The notes beneath the pieces were generated by a model. That model ran no database searches and was not told where the DNA came from. It was given only the letters and a program-made list of their open reading frames with translations. The position numbers were made by a program, and so were the translations under genes. Shown piece after piece: positions 16,194 to 24,541 of a stretch of DNA of 26,464 nucleotides. The number at the start of each line of letters is the position of its first letter. Position 1 is the stretch's first letter. Source of the DNA: an uncultured Alistipes sp. (lineage in GTDB: Bacteria > Bacteroidota > Bacteroidia > Bacteroidales > Rikenellaceae); the NCBI GenBank assembly GCA_905213895.1, contig CAJMKE010000022.1, positions 1-26,464 on the forward strand. The letters are read 5' to 3'.

Positions 16194-16464
16194 AAAAAAT
16201 TTTTTAAGGTTAGTGTGCGTAATTTTTTTGCAATTCTTTTTGATGGTTTCTCTGACGTTTCTTTTCTGTTTTTTAATTGGTGTTTTTAATGGTTAAACGT
16301 ATGTTGGTTTTTCAAAATTTTAATAAAATCACTGCTTAAATCAATACAAAAATAAGAAAAAATATTTAAGTCGGAAATAATAAATTAAAGAATTATTATC
16401 GTCGGAAACCTAAATTTTGTCATTTCGTCGCGAATGATTGCCGAATATGATATATATTTGCAAT
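16194..16464. promoter_or_regulatory. Divergent AT-rich promoter region between susC and the yjbR-like gene
   Basis: A 271-bp AT-rich non-coding stretch. A minus-strand TATTTTTG (16347-16354) fits the -7 consensus for susC, but no good -33 box lies 19-21 bp upstream of it. It would give a leader of about 150 nt. On the plus strand TATATTTG (16453-16460) ends only 4 bases before the yjbR-like start codon, so that transcript would be nearly leaderless. No further gene is visible. Confidence 0.45.
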
Positions 16465-16866
16465 ATGGATATTGTGGAATTTCGCGAGTATTGCATGTCG
16501 CTGCCGGAGGTCGAGGAGACGCTGCCGTTCGACGACGTAACGATAGTTTTCAAGGTGGGAGGACGGATGTTCGCCGTCATCGGCATCGACGACCCGTCGC
16601 ATTTCGTCGTCAAGTGCGACCCCGACCGTGCCGTCGCGCTGCGTGAACGCTACGGCGCGATTGAGGGCGCATGGCATTTCGACAAACGCCATTGGAATTC
16701 GATTAGGCTGGACGCGGGACTGCCCGACGGGTTCCTGCGCGGCGAGATTCGCCATTCGTATCTGCTCGTCGTGTGCAAGAACGTTACGCCGAAAGCCGAG
16801 CGCGAACGGATACTCTCGCTCGCCGCCGCCGAAGGTGTCGCCGACGACAGCAGAAAGTTCGACTGA
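16465..16866 (+). CDS. MmcQ/YjbR (DUF419)-family protein
   Basis: A 133-residue protein. The start at 16465 (MDIVEFREYC) is preferred over an in-frame ATG at 16438, because homologues begin at this helix and the promoter -7 box lies between the two. Family marks include LPEVEETLPFDD near the N-terminus, a central KVGGRMFAVIGID beta hairpin, HFDKRHWNSIRL and a C-terminal HSYLLVVCK. Members have a CyaY-like fold and are annotated as DNA-binding, although direct evidence is thin. The gene is transcribed away from susC and precedes the metal permease by 110 bp, with a 9-bp-period array in the gap. A regulatory role for its neighbours is not supported by the sequence. Confidence 0.88.
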   Translation: MDIVEFREYCMSLPEVEETLPFDDVTIVFKVGGRMFAVIGIDDPSHFVVKCDPDRAVALRERYGAIEGAWHFDKRHWNSIRLDAGLPDGFLRGEIRHSYLLVVCKNVTPKAERERILSLAAAEGVADDSRKFD

Positions 16867-16878
16867 CCCGCACCGACC

Positions 16879-16922
16879 TTAAATTCCCTAATGTCCTTAA
16901 TGTCGTTAAGGACCTTAACGCC
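16879..16922. repeat. 9-bp-period intergenic array, copy C
   Basis: Cores at 16879, 16888 (CTAA), 16897, 16906 and 16915 have exact 9-bp spacing, giving five units. GTCCTTAA (16893-16900) and TTAAGGAC (16906-16913) form an 8-bp stem with a 5-nt loop. The array begins 13 bp after the stop codon of the yjbR-like gene, between tandem plus-strand genes, with no T tract. Confidence 0.85.
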
Positions 16923-16976
16923 CCTGCAATGCAATAAAAGCACCCCTCAAACCGCTATACAATAAAAATAGATGTT

Positions 16977-18209
16977 ATGAAAGAGTATCTGTTGCCGTTC
17001 GTGCGGCTGCTGAACGAAATGTCGCCCTATCTACTGCTCGGTTTTCTGATTGCGGGCATCATGCACGCTTTCGTCCCGCGCACGCTGTATTCGCGCTATC
17101 TGGCGGGCAACGATTTCCGCTCCGTCGCCATGGCTGCGCTGCTGGGCGTGCCGCTGCCGCTGTGCTCGTGCGGCGTGATTCCGACCGCGATGTCGATGCG
17201 CCGCGAGGGTGCGTCCAAGGCGGCTACGGTGTCGTTCCTGATTTCCACTCCGCAGACGGGCGTCGATTCCATTGCCGCCACGGCTTCGCTTCTGGGTCTG
17301 CCGTTCGCCGTGCTGCGCCCCGTGGCGGCATTCGTAACGGCTCTGTTCGGCGGAACGCTCGTGGGGACTGTTTCCCGCGGGGAGGAGACTGCCGTATCTT
17401 CTGCAGACAGTGCCGGCAGCGAACGCGCGACCACATTTGTCGGAAAGTGCCGGTCGGCACTGCGCTACGGATTCGTCGATATGATGCAGGACATCGGTCG
17501 CTGGCTCGTCCTCGGACTCGTGGTCGCGGGGCTGATTACCATATTTCTGCCCGACGGCTTTTTCGCCCGTTTCAGCGACTATCCGCTTGCCAATATGGCA
17601 CTTATCCTCCTGCTGTCGATACCGATGTATCTGTGCGCGACGGGTTCTGTGCCTATCGCCGCCGCGCTGATGTTGAAAGGATTGTCGCCCGGTGCGGCAC
17701 TCGTACTGCTTATGGCGGGTCCAGCCACCAACATGGCGGCTATACTCGTTATCGGCAAGGTGCTGGGGCGTCGGACGCTCGCGGTCTATCTGCTGTCGAT
17801 TGTCGCCGGTGCGGTCGGATTCGGACTGATTGTCGATACGCTGCTTCCCGCCGAGTGGTTCTCGGTCGCATCTCACGGCGAGTTCTGCTCCCACTGCCTG
17901 ACGGGTTCGCAGTGGTGGAAGACCGCGTCGAGCATCCTGTTCGCGGTGCTGCTCGCTGCGGCTTACGTGAATAAATATTGGTTCAAAAACGATAAGAGTA
18001 TGAAAAACGAAAGAGTTTATGCGGTGAAAGGCATGATGTGCAACCACTGCAAAGCGAATGTCGAGCGCGTCATCTCCGCTGTCGGAGGCGTCGAAAGCGT
18101 CGAGGTCGATTTGGCGGACGGCATCGCCCGTGTCGAGGGTACTGCGGACAGCGGTGATATAATCGCCGCAGTTACCGGCGCAGGCTACGAATGCTCTGCG
18201 AAAGAGTAA
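16977..18209 (+). CDS. SO_0444-type Cu/Zn efflux permease with C-terminal HMA domain
   Basis: A 410-residue protein. Residues about 1-335 are a PF03773-type permease with roughly eight membrane helices and the hallmark PLPLCSCGVIP in the first half and SIPMYLCATGSVPIAAALM with AGPATNMAA in the second. An HMA metal-binding domain follows a short linker at residues 342-410, with the metal site MCNHC (Cys355, Cys358). Members of this family export copper, zinc or similar metals or metalloids. A second possible translation start at Met342 would release the HMA domain alone as a small metallochaperone, which is only a possibility. There is no ArsR-type regulator next to it and no clear promoter, though it may be read from the yjbR-like gene upstream. 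Confidence 0.9.
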   Translation: MKEYLLPFVRLLNEMSPYLLLGFLIAGIMHAFVPRTLYSRYLAGNDFRSVAMAALLGVPLPLCSCGVIPTAMSMRREGASKAATVSFLISTPQTGVDSIAATASLLGLPFAVLRPVAAFVTALFGGTLVGTVSRGEETAVSSADSAGSERATTFVGKCRSALRYGFVDMMQDIGRWLVLGLVVAGLITIFLPDGFFARFSDYPLANMALILLLSIPMYLCATGSVPIAAALMLKGLSPGAALVLLMAGPATNMAAILVIGKVLGRRTLAVYLLSIVAGAVGFGLIVDTLLPAEWFSVASHGEFCSHCLTGSQWWKTASSILFAVLLAAAYVNKYWFKNDKSMKNERVYAVKGMMCNHCKANVERVISAVGGVESVEVDLADGIARVEGTADSGDIIAAVTGAGYECSAKE

Positions 18210-18221
18210 TTGCGGAGCGAA

Positions 18222-18262
18222 AAAAGTCCTTAAAGACTTTAAGGTCGTTAAGGACTTTAATC
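18222..18262. repeat. 9-bp-period intergenic array, copy D
   Basis: TTAA cores at 18230, 18239, 18248 and 18257 have exact 9-bp spacing. AAAGTCCTTAA (18223-18233) and TTAAGGACTTT (18248-18258) form a perfect 11-bp stem with a 14-nt loop. It sits between convergent genes, directly beside the shared terminator. Confidence 0.87.
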
Positions 18263-18263
18263 G

Positions 18264-18303
18264 AAAACCTCGGGCAACCAATTATAGGTTGCCCGAGGTT
18301 TTT
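18264..18303. terminator. Bidirectional terminator between the permease and hydrolase genes
   Basis: A perfect 12-bp GC-rich stem (CCTCGGGCAACC 18268-18279 with GGTTGCCCGAGG 18287-18298) and a 7-nt loop. TTTTT follows on the plus strand, and TTTT (18267-18264) follows on the minus strand. It serves both convergent genes. Confidence 0.93.
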
Positions 18304-19103
18304 CAGTGCCGCTCTATGAAGTTGAGTATCGCGGCGGCGCATTTCTCGGGCTCTTCCATGAAGCCCATGTGTCCCGATTCGGCGAGCCTTACGACCTCCG
18401 CCTGCGGATGTGCGGCAATCATCTTGTCGGCGACCTCGTTCGTTATGTACTCGTCCTTGCAGCCGAGGATGAACAGTTGGGGTTTGCCGCACTCGCGCAG
18501 CATCGCATTCTGGTCTTTGCGCCCTATCATTCCGTTCAGCAGCGCGATTATGCCGCCGTCCTCGGTCATGTGGACTATTTCGGCGAGGTCGTCGATGTGC
18601 GGCTGCATCCGCCGGCGGTTGTCGGCTGCGAAACCTGCCGCCGGAGCGACGTGCGCGAGCAACTCCTTCTTGCCCGAACGCACGAGCGCGATTTCGCGTT
18701 CGCGGTTCTTGCGCTTTTCGTCGTTGTCGGCATTCGGAGTCGAACTGAGCAGCACTATGCCGTCCGTCATCTGCGGATGCCGTTCGCAGAATGCGAGCGC
18801 GACATATCCGCCCATCGAGTGTCCGACGACGAACGCGTGTCCGATGCCGAGCGATTCGAGTGCTGCCGCGAGCGTGTCGGCGAGATAGTCCATGGAGTGG
18901 GTTTCACCCTTGACCTCCGAGATTCCGTGTCCCGGAATGTCGAGCGTTACGACGCGGACGCTCTTGTAGAGCAGCGGCACGAACTCCTCCCATACGAGCA
19001 TGTTTTCGAGATAGCCGTGCAGCAGCAGCACCGTCCGTCCGCCCTTCTGCGAGTCGCATACGTGCAGTGCCGTATCGCCCGCCATTATGAATTTTTCTAC
19101 CAT
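18303..19103 (-). CDS. Alpha/beta-fold hydrolase
   Basis: A 266-residue cytoplasmic hydrolase without a signal peptide. The oxyanion-hole motif HGYLENM (29-35) is followed by the nucleophile elbow GHSMGG (Ser96), the acid Asp217 in LGCKDEY and the catalytic His245 in SGHMGFMEEPE. A short helical cap lies between about 125 and 195. The closest general class is the esterase/carboxylesterase BioH/MhpC-like family, but the substrate cannot be told. It is a single gene, convergent with the metal permease and divergent from dapF. No good minus-strand TAnnTTTG promoter is seen in the 86-bp divergent gap. Two downstream in-frame Met codons (for example Met7) are possible alternative starts. Confidence 0.9.
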   Translation of the reverse strand: MVEKFIMAGDTALHVCDSQKGGRTVLLLHGYLENMLVWEEFVPLLYKSVRVVTLDIPGHGISEVKGETHSMDYLADTLAAALESLGIGHAFVVGHSMGGYVALAFCERHPQMTDGIVLLSSTPNADNDEKRKNREREIALVRSGKKELLAHVAPAAGFAADNRRRMQPHIDDLAEIVHMTEDGGIIALLNGMIGRKDQNAMLRECGKPQLFILGCKDEYITNEVADKMIAAHPQAEVVRLAESGHMGFMEEPEKCAAAILNFIERH

Positions 19104-19134
19104 TTCCCCGTTTTTGTGCTTTTTGAGGTGTAAA

Positions 19135-19168
19135 TTTATGGATTATTATCCGATTATTTGTAATTTTG
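19135..19168 (+). promoter_or_regulatory. Promoter of dapF-tamL
   Basis: TAATTTTG (19161-19168) matches the -7 consensus TAnnTTTG, 21 bp before the chosen dapF start. The upstream TTTATG (19135-19140) is a weak -33 partner at about 20-22 bp. Confidence 0.5.
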
Positions 19169-19189
19169 AACGATTATATGCTTTTCGGT

Positions 19190-20134
19190 ATGGAAATCGG
19201 CTTCATAAAGTGCCACGGTTCGGGCAACGAATTCGTGATGACGGACTCCGTCGCCTGCGACATGTCGGGCGTCGCTCTCGATGCGCTTTCGGTGAGCGCG
19301 TGCGACCGCAGAACGGGCATAGGTGCCGACGGACTGCTCGTCCTCGTGCGCAACGGAGACGGCGTCTACGGCATGCGCATGTTCAATCCCGACGGTTCGG
19401 AGGCGGAGATGTGCGGCAACGGCATCCGCTGCATCGCACGCCTTGCCGCGGATTATGTCGGCAGCGGCGAATTCGTACTCACGTCGGGCGGCAGAGAGTA
19501 TCTCATCACCCGTCATGAGGATATGCGGCGTTCGATTCCGACATTCGGCGTGCGGATTCCGGTGCGCCTGTGGAGCGACGATTTCACCATGCACGGCGAG
19601 GGCGAGGAGTTTGTTTCCCGACCGATTCCCGAACTCGATGCCGGCTTGCGGTTTACGGCTGTCAATGTCGGCAATCCGCATATCGTAGCCGAGGTGGAAC
19701 GCGTCGATTACGACCTGCTTGGTCGGCTCGGCAGACGGGTGTTGGAGTTGCCGCAGATATTCCCGCACGGCGTGAATGTCAGTCTGGTCGAGGTGCGCAG
19801 CCGCAACAGAATCTTCGTCGCGACCTACGAGCGCGGAGCGGGCATCACCCCTTCGTGCGGCACGGCGATGACGTCGGGCGCGACGGCTATGGCTTTGACC
19901 GGCAGATGCGGTTTCGGCGAGAACATCGACGTTCTCAACCGCGGCGGCGCGGTACGGTGCGTCTGCTCGCGCGAGGGCGGGCTGAACACGACGCTCGTCG
20001 GAAATGCGACCTACGAAAGCAAAGGACGGATTGAAATTTGCGGTAACGGCTTCCGGTTCGTTACCGACGAGGTGTGCCGCGGCGAGCAGGCGGCATACGA
20101 CGACTTTTTGAGGACTCTGAAAACGGAGATATGA
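19190..20134 (+). CDS. dapF: Diaminopimelate epimerase
   Basis: A 314-residue enzyme that interconverts LL- and meso-diaminopimelate for peptidoglycan and lysine. The start at 19190 (MEIGFIKCHGSGNEFV) places the conserved KxHGxGNxF motif at the usual position; a start 24 bp upstream would overlap the promoter. Both catalytic cysteines are present: Cys75 in MCGNGIRC and Cys223 in PSCGTAMTSGA. GNPHIV (161-166) and ERGAGIT (214-220) complete the active site. The second motif departs from the usual ACGTGACA, and the protein is longer than the typical 275 residues, so it belongs to a divergent subgroup. Its stop overlaps the tamL start by ATGA, indicating translational coupling of cell-wall precursor synthesis with outer-membrane biogenesis. 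Confidence 0.93.
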   Translation: MEIGFIKCHGSGNEFVMTDSVACDMSGVALDALSVSACDRRTGIGADGLLVLVRNGDGVYGMRMFNPDGSEAEMCGNGIRCIARLAADYVGSGEFVLTSGGREYLITRHEDMRRSIPTFGVRIPVRLWSDDFTMHGEGEEFVSRPIPELDAGLRFTAVNVGNPHIVAEVERVDYDLLGRLGRRVLELPQIFPHGVNVSLVEVRSRNRIFVATYERGAGITPSCGTAMTSGATAMALTGRCGFGENIDVLNRGGAVRCVCSREGGLNTTLVGNATYESKGRIEICGNGFRFVTDEVCRGEQAAYDDFLRTLKTEI

Positions 20135-22533
20135 TATCCAGGTACGGAAAGACCGTTTGTGTGCTGGCGACAGTCGCGGCGAGCATCCTCTGCTCGTCGT
20201 GCAACGTTACGCGCCGCCTGCCGCAGGGGTCGTATCTGTTGCAGAAGGTGAAAATCGAGGACGACAAGTCTGTTCCGCGCAAGGAGCGCATCGAGGGCGA
20301 CGAGGTGCGCAAGTACGTCCGCCAGCGTCCGAACAAGCACTTTCTGGGAACCAATTTCTATGTCTGGGTCTACAATCTGGCGAATCCCGAGAAGGATAAC
20401 TGGTGGAACAACTTCAAACGCAAGATTGGCGAGGAACCCGTCCTGCTCGACATGTCGCTGACCGAGAAATCGGCTGAAAACCTTAAAATCTATCTCGATT
20501 CGCGCGGATATTTCGCGTCGAAAGTCTCCTACGATGTCGATACGACCTACCGCCGCAAGCGGGCGAAGGTTACCTATTCGCTGAAACAGAATCGTGCGTA
20601 CCGCATCGACCGCATATCCTACGTCTTCCGCGACCGTTTCCTCGAACCGATTCTGCTGCCCGACACCGTCAATACGCTGCTGCACGTCGGTGACATATTC
20701 GACATCTCGGTTCTCGACAAGGAACGCGAACGCATCGCCGGATTCCTCAAAGACCGCGGCTACTACGGCTTCTCGGTAAACAACATAGAGTATATCGCCG
20801 ATACTCTGACCAACAGCAATATGGTCGGCGTGAAAGTCGTCGTCAAACAGAATCTCGCCGGCTACAACAACCGCGGCGAGGCGGTTTACGACAACAATGC
20901 CGTCTACCGCCTCCGCAATATAAATATAGTGCCTAATTACAATGCCGCCGAGTCGAAATTGCAGGGCGGCGCGTATTACGACCGCTTCGATACCATTTCC
21001 TATCGCGGCTTGAACGTCATGTACGAGGGCAAACGCCCGAATATCCGTGCGCGTGTGCTGCGACCGGCGATTCCGATGTACCCCAATTTCATCTACGACT
21101 ATTCGCAGGTTACGCGCGCATACTCCAATCTGATGCAGATGGGCTATTTCAAGAGCGCGCGCATCGTGTTCGACGAACTGCCCGATTCGGTGTCGCCGCG
21201 CAGTTACATAACCTACGTCGGCGGCGACATGTCGAAATCCGACTCGACGCGCGTGAACTATACCCGCGAGGGCTACGTCGACTGCAATATCCTCTGTACG
21301 CCTGCGCTCAAACAGAGCATCAAGGTCGAGTTGGAGGGTTCGACCACATCGAGTTTCTATGGCGTGAAAGCCTCGGTGGGCTACCAGAACCGCAACATAT
21401 TCCGCGGCGCGGAGATGCTCGAACTCGTCGGCACGGTCGGCTACGAATACATGAAGGCTCCGAAGTCGTCGCGCCGCAATGCGATGGAGTTCGGCTTGTC
21501 GGCGGGATTGTCGTTCCCGCGGTTTCTGATATTCCCTACGTCGCCTTTGAGCCGTATCGTCGCGCCGCGCACGCAGTTCGAGATTTCCTACAACTACCAG
21601 AACCGACCGTACTACCGCCGCGACCTGTCGAGTATCGTGTGGTCCTACTCGTGGCGCAACATGAACCACTCCTCGTTCGTCGTCCGCCCGATAAACATCA
21701 ACTGGGTGAACGTCGGGTACATCAACAAGGACTATTTCGACTCGTTGCAGAACGAGTATCTGAAACACAGTTACGAATCGCAACTGATTCTGGGCATTTC
21801 GGGTTCCTATCTCTACAACAACCCCCGCTTGCAGACCACCCGCAATCAGACGACCGTGCGGCTGAACTGGGAGTTGGCGGGCAACCTGCTCGACGGGCTC
21901 GAACACCTCTTCTCGAAACCCGCTGCGGGCGAGAAATACTACAAGATTCTCGGAATCCGCTATTCGCAATACTTCCGAGCCGATTTGAGCGTCAGCCACA
22001 AAGTCATGCTGGGCGAGGTAACCGCCGTCGCCGGTCGCATCTATGCGGGATTCGGCGCGGCTTACGGCAACTCGCAGGCGATGCCGTTCGACCGCATGTT
22101 CTATTCGGGCGGCAGCAACAGCATGCGCGGATGGGCGCCGCGAACGCTCGGTCCCGGTTCGTCGCCGCTGCCGACCAACGTGGTCTACCCGACGCAGTTG
22201 GGCGACATGAAACTCGAAGCCAATCTCGAATTCCGCTTCCCTATCTGGGGTATCTTCCATGGCGCGACCTTCTTCGATGTCGGCAATATCTGGTACATGG
22301 GGCGCAACGACGTGGAGTACAACCCCGAATCGGTATTCCATTTCCGCGATTTCTACAAGCAACTCGGATTCAATACGGGTATCGGCATCCGCATCGACAT
22401 CAAATTCGCCATTCTGCGTCTGGACTGGGGCATCCAACTGCATAATCCGAACAATCCTGCCGGCAAGCGGTGGATTCACGATTTCAAGTGGCGCAATACG
22501 TCGCTCAACTTCGGTGTCGGCTATCCTTTCTGA
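20131..22533 (+). CDS. tamL: TamL: BamA/TamA-family outer-membrane lipoprotein
   Basis: An 800-residue protein. The ATG at 20131 overlaps the dapF stop and opens a lipoprotein signal (Cys24 in LCSSCNVTRRLPQG), which distinguishes TamL from unlipidated TamA. POTRA-like repeats run through about residues 30-390 (YLLQKVKIEDD; YLDSRGYFASKVSYDVD; FLKDRGYYGFSVNNIEY). A 16-strand-type barrel follows (about 410-800), with the loop-6 signature SMRGW (Arg666) and a C-terminal aromatic (FGVGYPF). In Bacteroidota TamL works with TamB in building or supplying the outer membrane. No tamB is adjacent: the gene ends 50 bp before dxs, which has its own promoter. The family call is strong. Confidence 0.93.
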   Translation: MISRYGKTVCVLATVAASILCSSCNVTRRLPQGSYLLQKVKIEDDKSVPRKERIEGDEVRKYVRQRPNKHFLGTNFYVWVYNLANPEKDNWWNNFKRKIGEEPVLLDMSLTEKSAENLKIYLDSRGYFASKVSYDVDTTYRRKRAKVTYSLKQNRAYRIDRISYVFRDRFLEPILLPDTVNTLLHVGDIFDISVLDKERERIAGFLKDRGYYGFSVNNIEYIADTLTNSNMVGVKVVVKQNLAGYNNRGEAVYDNNAVYRLRNINIVPNYNAAESKLQGGAYYDRFDTISYRGLNVMYEGKRPNIRARVLRPAIPMYPNFIYDYSQVTRAYSNLMQMGYFKSARIVFDELPDSVSPRSYITYVGGDMSKSDSTRVNYTREGYVDCNILCTPALKQSIKVELEGSTTSSFYGVKASVGYQNRNIFRGAEMLELVGTVGYEYMKAPKSSRRNAMEFGLSAGLSFPRFLIFPTSPLSRIVAPRTQFEISYNYQNRPYYRRDLSSIVWSYSWRNMNHSSFVVRPININWVNVGYINKDYFDSLQNEYLKHSYESQLILGISGSYLYNNPRLQTTRNQTTVRLNWELAGNLLDGLEHLFSKPAAGEKYYKILGIRYSQYFRADLSVSHKVMLGEVTAVAGRIYAGFGAAYGNSQAMPFDRMFYSGGSNSMRGWAPRTLGPGSSPLPTNVVYPTQLGDMKLEANLEFRFPIWGIFHGATFFDVGNIWYMGRNDVEYNPESVFHFRDFYKQLGFNTGIGIRIDIKFAILRLDWGIQLHNPNNPAGKRWIHDFKWRNTSLNFGVGYPF

Positions 22534-22538
22534 CAAAC

Positions 22539-22571
22539 TTGTTCAACGAAAGGAAAAAGTCGCTATCTTTG
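22539..22571 (+). promoter_or_regulatory. Promoter of dxs
   Basis: A perfect -7 box TATCTTTG (22564-22571) has TTG (22539-22541) 22 bp upstream, just after the tamL stop. Only 12 bp separate the box from the dxs ATG, so the leader is very short. This argues that dxs is not simply the third gene of the dapF-tamL operon. Confidence 0.7.
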
Positions 22572-22583
22572 CGACATGTAACC

Positions 22584-24464
22584 ATGACACATATCGAATA
22601 TAAATATCTGTACGCTATAAATTCCCCCGCCGACCTGCGACGACTGGCGGTCGAGGAGTTGCCGCGCTATTGCGACGAATTGCGGCAGTATATCATCGAG
22701 CAGTGCGCCAAGAACCCCGGGCATCTCGCATCGAGCCTCGGCGCGGTCGAAATCGCGGTTGCGCTCCACTATGTCTACGATACGCCTTACGATAAGGTGG
22801 TATGGGACGTGGGTCATCAGGCATACGCCCACAAAATCATCACCTCGCGCCGCGAAGCCTTTTGCCGCAACCGTTGTTTGGACGGTATCAGCGGTTTTCC
22901 GCGCATGGCGGAAAGCGAATACGACGCTTTCGGGGCGGGACACGCTTCGGTGTCGATTTCGGCGGCTCTCGGTATGGCGAAGGCTGCCGCGCTCGACGGC
23001 GAGGACCGCAAGGCTGTGGCTGTCATCGGCGATGGCTCGATGACGGGAGGTCTGGCATTCGAGGGCATGAACAATGCGGGTGCGGGCAAGAATACCGATA
23101 TTCTCGTCATACTGAACGACAACAATATGTCTATCGACAAGTCGTCGGGCGCGCTGAACGGATATCTGTTGAGGCTCTCCACCTCCAAACGCTATAACCG
23201 CTTCAAACAGCGCGTGTGGGCGGCTCTGTCGCGGACGCCGCATCTGCTCAACATGTGCCGCAAGGCGGGCAACGCCGTGAAACACGGTCTGTTGCAGAAC
23301 AGCAACCTTTTCGAGAGTTTCGGATTCCGCTATTTCGGTCGCGTGAACGGACACGACGTGGTAGGGCTGGTACGTACTCTCACTTCGCTGAAAGACATAA
23401 AGGAACCGAAACTGCTCCACGTAATTACGCAGAAGGGACACGGCTACCGTCCTGCGGAGAAGAACCTTACGGTGTGGCACGCCCCGGGCAGATTCAATCC
23501 CGAGACGGGCGAACGCATCCCGTCGGGCGGAGCGAAACTCGACCGCTATCAGGACGTTTTCGGGCAGACGCTGCTCGACCTCGCCCGTATGGACGACCGC
23601 GTGGTCGGTATCACGCCCGCTATGCCTACGGGCTGTTCGATGAATATCATGATGGCTGAAATGCCCGAACGCTGCTTCGACGTCGGCATCGCCGAAGCCC
23701 ATGCCGTGACGTTCTCGGCGGGACTGGCTGCGGCGGGCAAGGTGCCGTTCTGCAATATCTACTCGTCGTTCATGCAGCGCGCTTACGACGGCATCATCCA
23801 CGATGTCGCGTTGCAGCGGCTGCCGGTCGTGATGTGCCTCGACCGCGCCGGAATCGTCGGCGAGGACGGAGCGACGCACCACGGAGCGTTCGACCTCGCA
23901 TATTTGAGTTGCATTCCCAATATGATTGTCGCCGCACCTTCCGACGAACGGGAGTTGCGCGACATGATGTATACGGCGTTGCGTAGCGGAGTTCCGTTCG
24001 CAATCCGCTATCCGCGCGGCTGCGGACGGGGCGCGGAATGGCGCAACCGTCCGTTCGAGGAACTGCCGATAGGTCGCGGACGCCTGCTCCGCGAGGGCGG
24101 CGATGTCGCGGTATTCGCCATAGGCTCGACCTGCACATTCGCTCTCGATGCCGCCGAACGTGCCGCTGCCGAGGGCATTGGCGTCGCTGTCTACGATATG
24201 CGCTATGCCAAGCCGCTCGACGAACGTATGCTCGACGAGGTCGGTGCGAAATACGGACGGGTGATTACCGTCGAGGACGGGGTTCTGCGCGGCGGCGTGG
24301 GCGAGGCGGTGATAAAGTATTTCAACGACAACGGATTTTCAGTCAAGGTGGACGCACTGGGCATCGGCGACCAATTCGTCGAGCAGGGTACTCCCGCCCA
24401 ACTCTATTCGCTGTGCGGCTACGATGCCGCCGGCATCCTCCGCACGATAATGAAAAGCCGTTAA
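22584..24464 (+). CDS. dxs: 1-deoxy-D-xylulose-5-phosphate synthase
   Basis: A 626-residue thiamine-diphosphate enzyme that condenses pyruvate and glyceraldehyde 3-phosphate, the first step of the MEP isoprenoid pathway. The start at 22584 is fixed by the promoter box just upstream. Seen in order: PGHLASSLG (His47), WDVGHQAYAHKI (His78), the ThDP motif GDGSMTGG (149-156) ending in LNDNNMSI, the catalytic Glu371 in VGIAEAHA, and DRAGIVGEDGATHHG. The length is normal for the family. It contributes precursors for quinones and the undecaprenyl carrier. The stop codon TAA is itself part of the first unit of a nine-unit 9-bp array. The enzyme call is certain. Confidence 0.97.
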   Translation: MTHIEYKYLYAINSPADLRRLAVEELPRYCDELRQYIIEQCAKNPGHLASSLGAVEIAVALHYVYDTPYDKVVWDVGHQAYAHKIITSRREAFCRNRCLDGISGFPRMAESEYDAFGAGHASVSISAALGMAKAAALDGEDRKAVAVIGDGSMTGGLAFEGMNNAGAGKNTDILVILNDNNMSIDKSSGALNGYLLRLSTSKRYNRFKQRVWAALSRTPHLLNMCRKAGNAVKHGLLQNSNLFESFGFRYFGRVNGHDVVGLVRTLTSLKDIKEPKLLHVITQKGHGYRPAEKNLTVWHAPGRFNPETGERIPSGGAKLDRYQDVFGQTLLDLARMDDRVVGITPAMPTGCSMNIMMAEMPERCFDVGIAEAHAVTFSAGLAAAGKVPFCNIYSSFMQRAYDGIIHDVALQRLPVVMCLDRAGIVGEDGATHHGAFDLAYLSCIPNMIVAAPSDERELRDMMYTALRSGVPFAIRYPRGCGRGAEWRNRPFEELPIGRGRLLREGGDVAVFAIGSTCTFALDAAERAAAEGIGVAVYDMRYAKPLDERMLDEVGAKYGRVITVEDGVLRGGVGEAVIKYFNDNGFSVKVDALGIGDQFVEQGTPAQLYSLCGYDAAGILRTIMKSR

Positions 24465-24541
24465 GTCTCCCAACGACCTTAATGTCCCTAACAACCTTAA
24501 AGTCTTTAAGGACTTTAAGGACCCTAATGACTTTATTATTA
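24461..24541. repeat. 9-bp-period intergenic array, copy E (longest)
   Basis: Nine units have exact 9-bp spacing, with cores at 24461, 24470, 24479, 24488, 24497, 24506, 24515, 24524 and 24533 (mostly TTAA or CTAA, two degenerate). CCTTAAAGTC (24495-24504) and GACTTTAAGG (24511-24520) form a perfect 10-bp stem around a 6-nt loop. The first unit contains the dxs stop codon. Confidence 0.9.

Noticed and set aside
20011..22536. 841-codon open frame antisense to tamL
   Set aside because: It is a by-product of the GC-rich codon bias: the sense frame has POTRA and barrel signatures, while the antisense product is Arg/Val/Asp-rich with no recognisable domain or promoter.
22576..22581. ATG-TAA start-stop codon pair 2 bp before the dxs ATG
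   Set aside because: It may be a chance occurrence in a very short leader, and nothing else supports a regulatory upstream frame.
22563..23882. 439-codon open frame antisense to dxs
   Set aside because: Shadow of a full-length dxs with all catalytic motifs.
142..24541. 9-bp arrays as CRISPR
   Set aside because: There is no separation into long repeats and unique spacers. The units are 9 bp and degenerate, and no cas genes are present.
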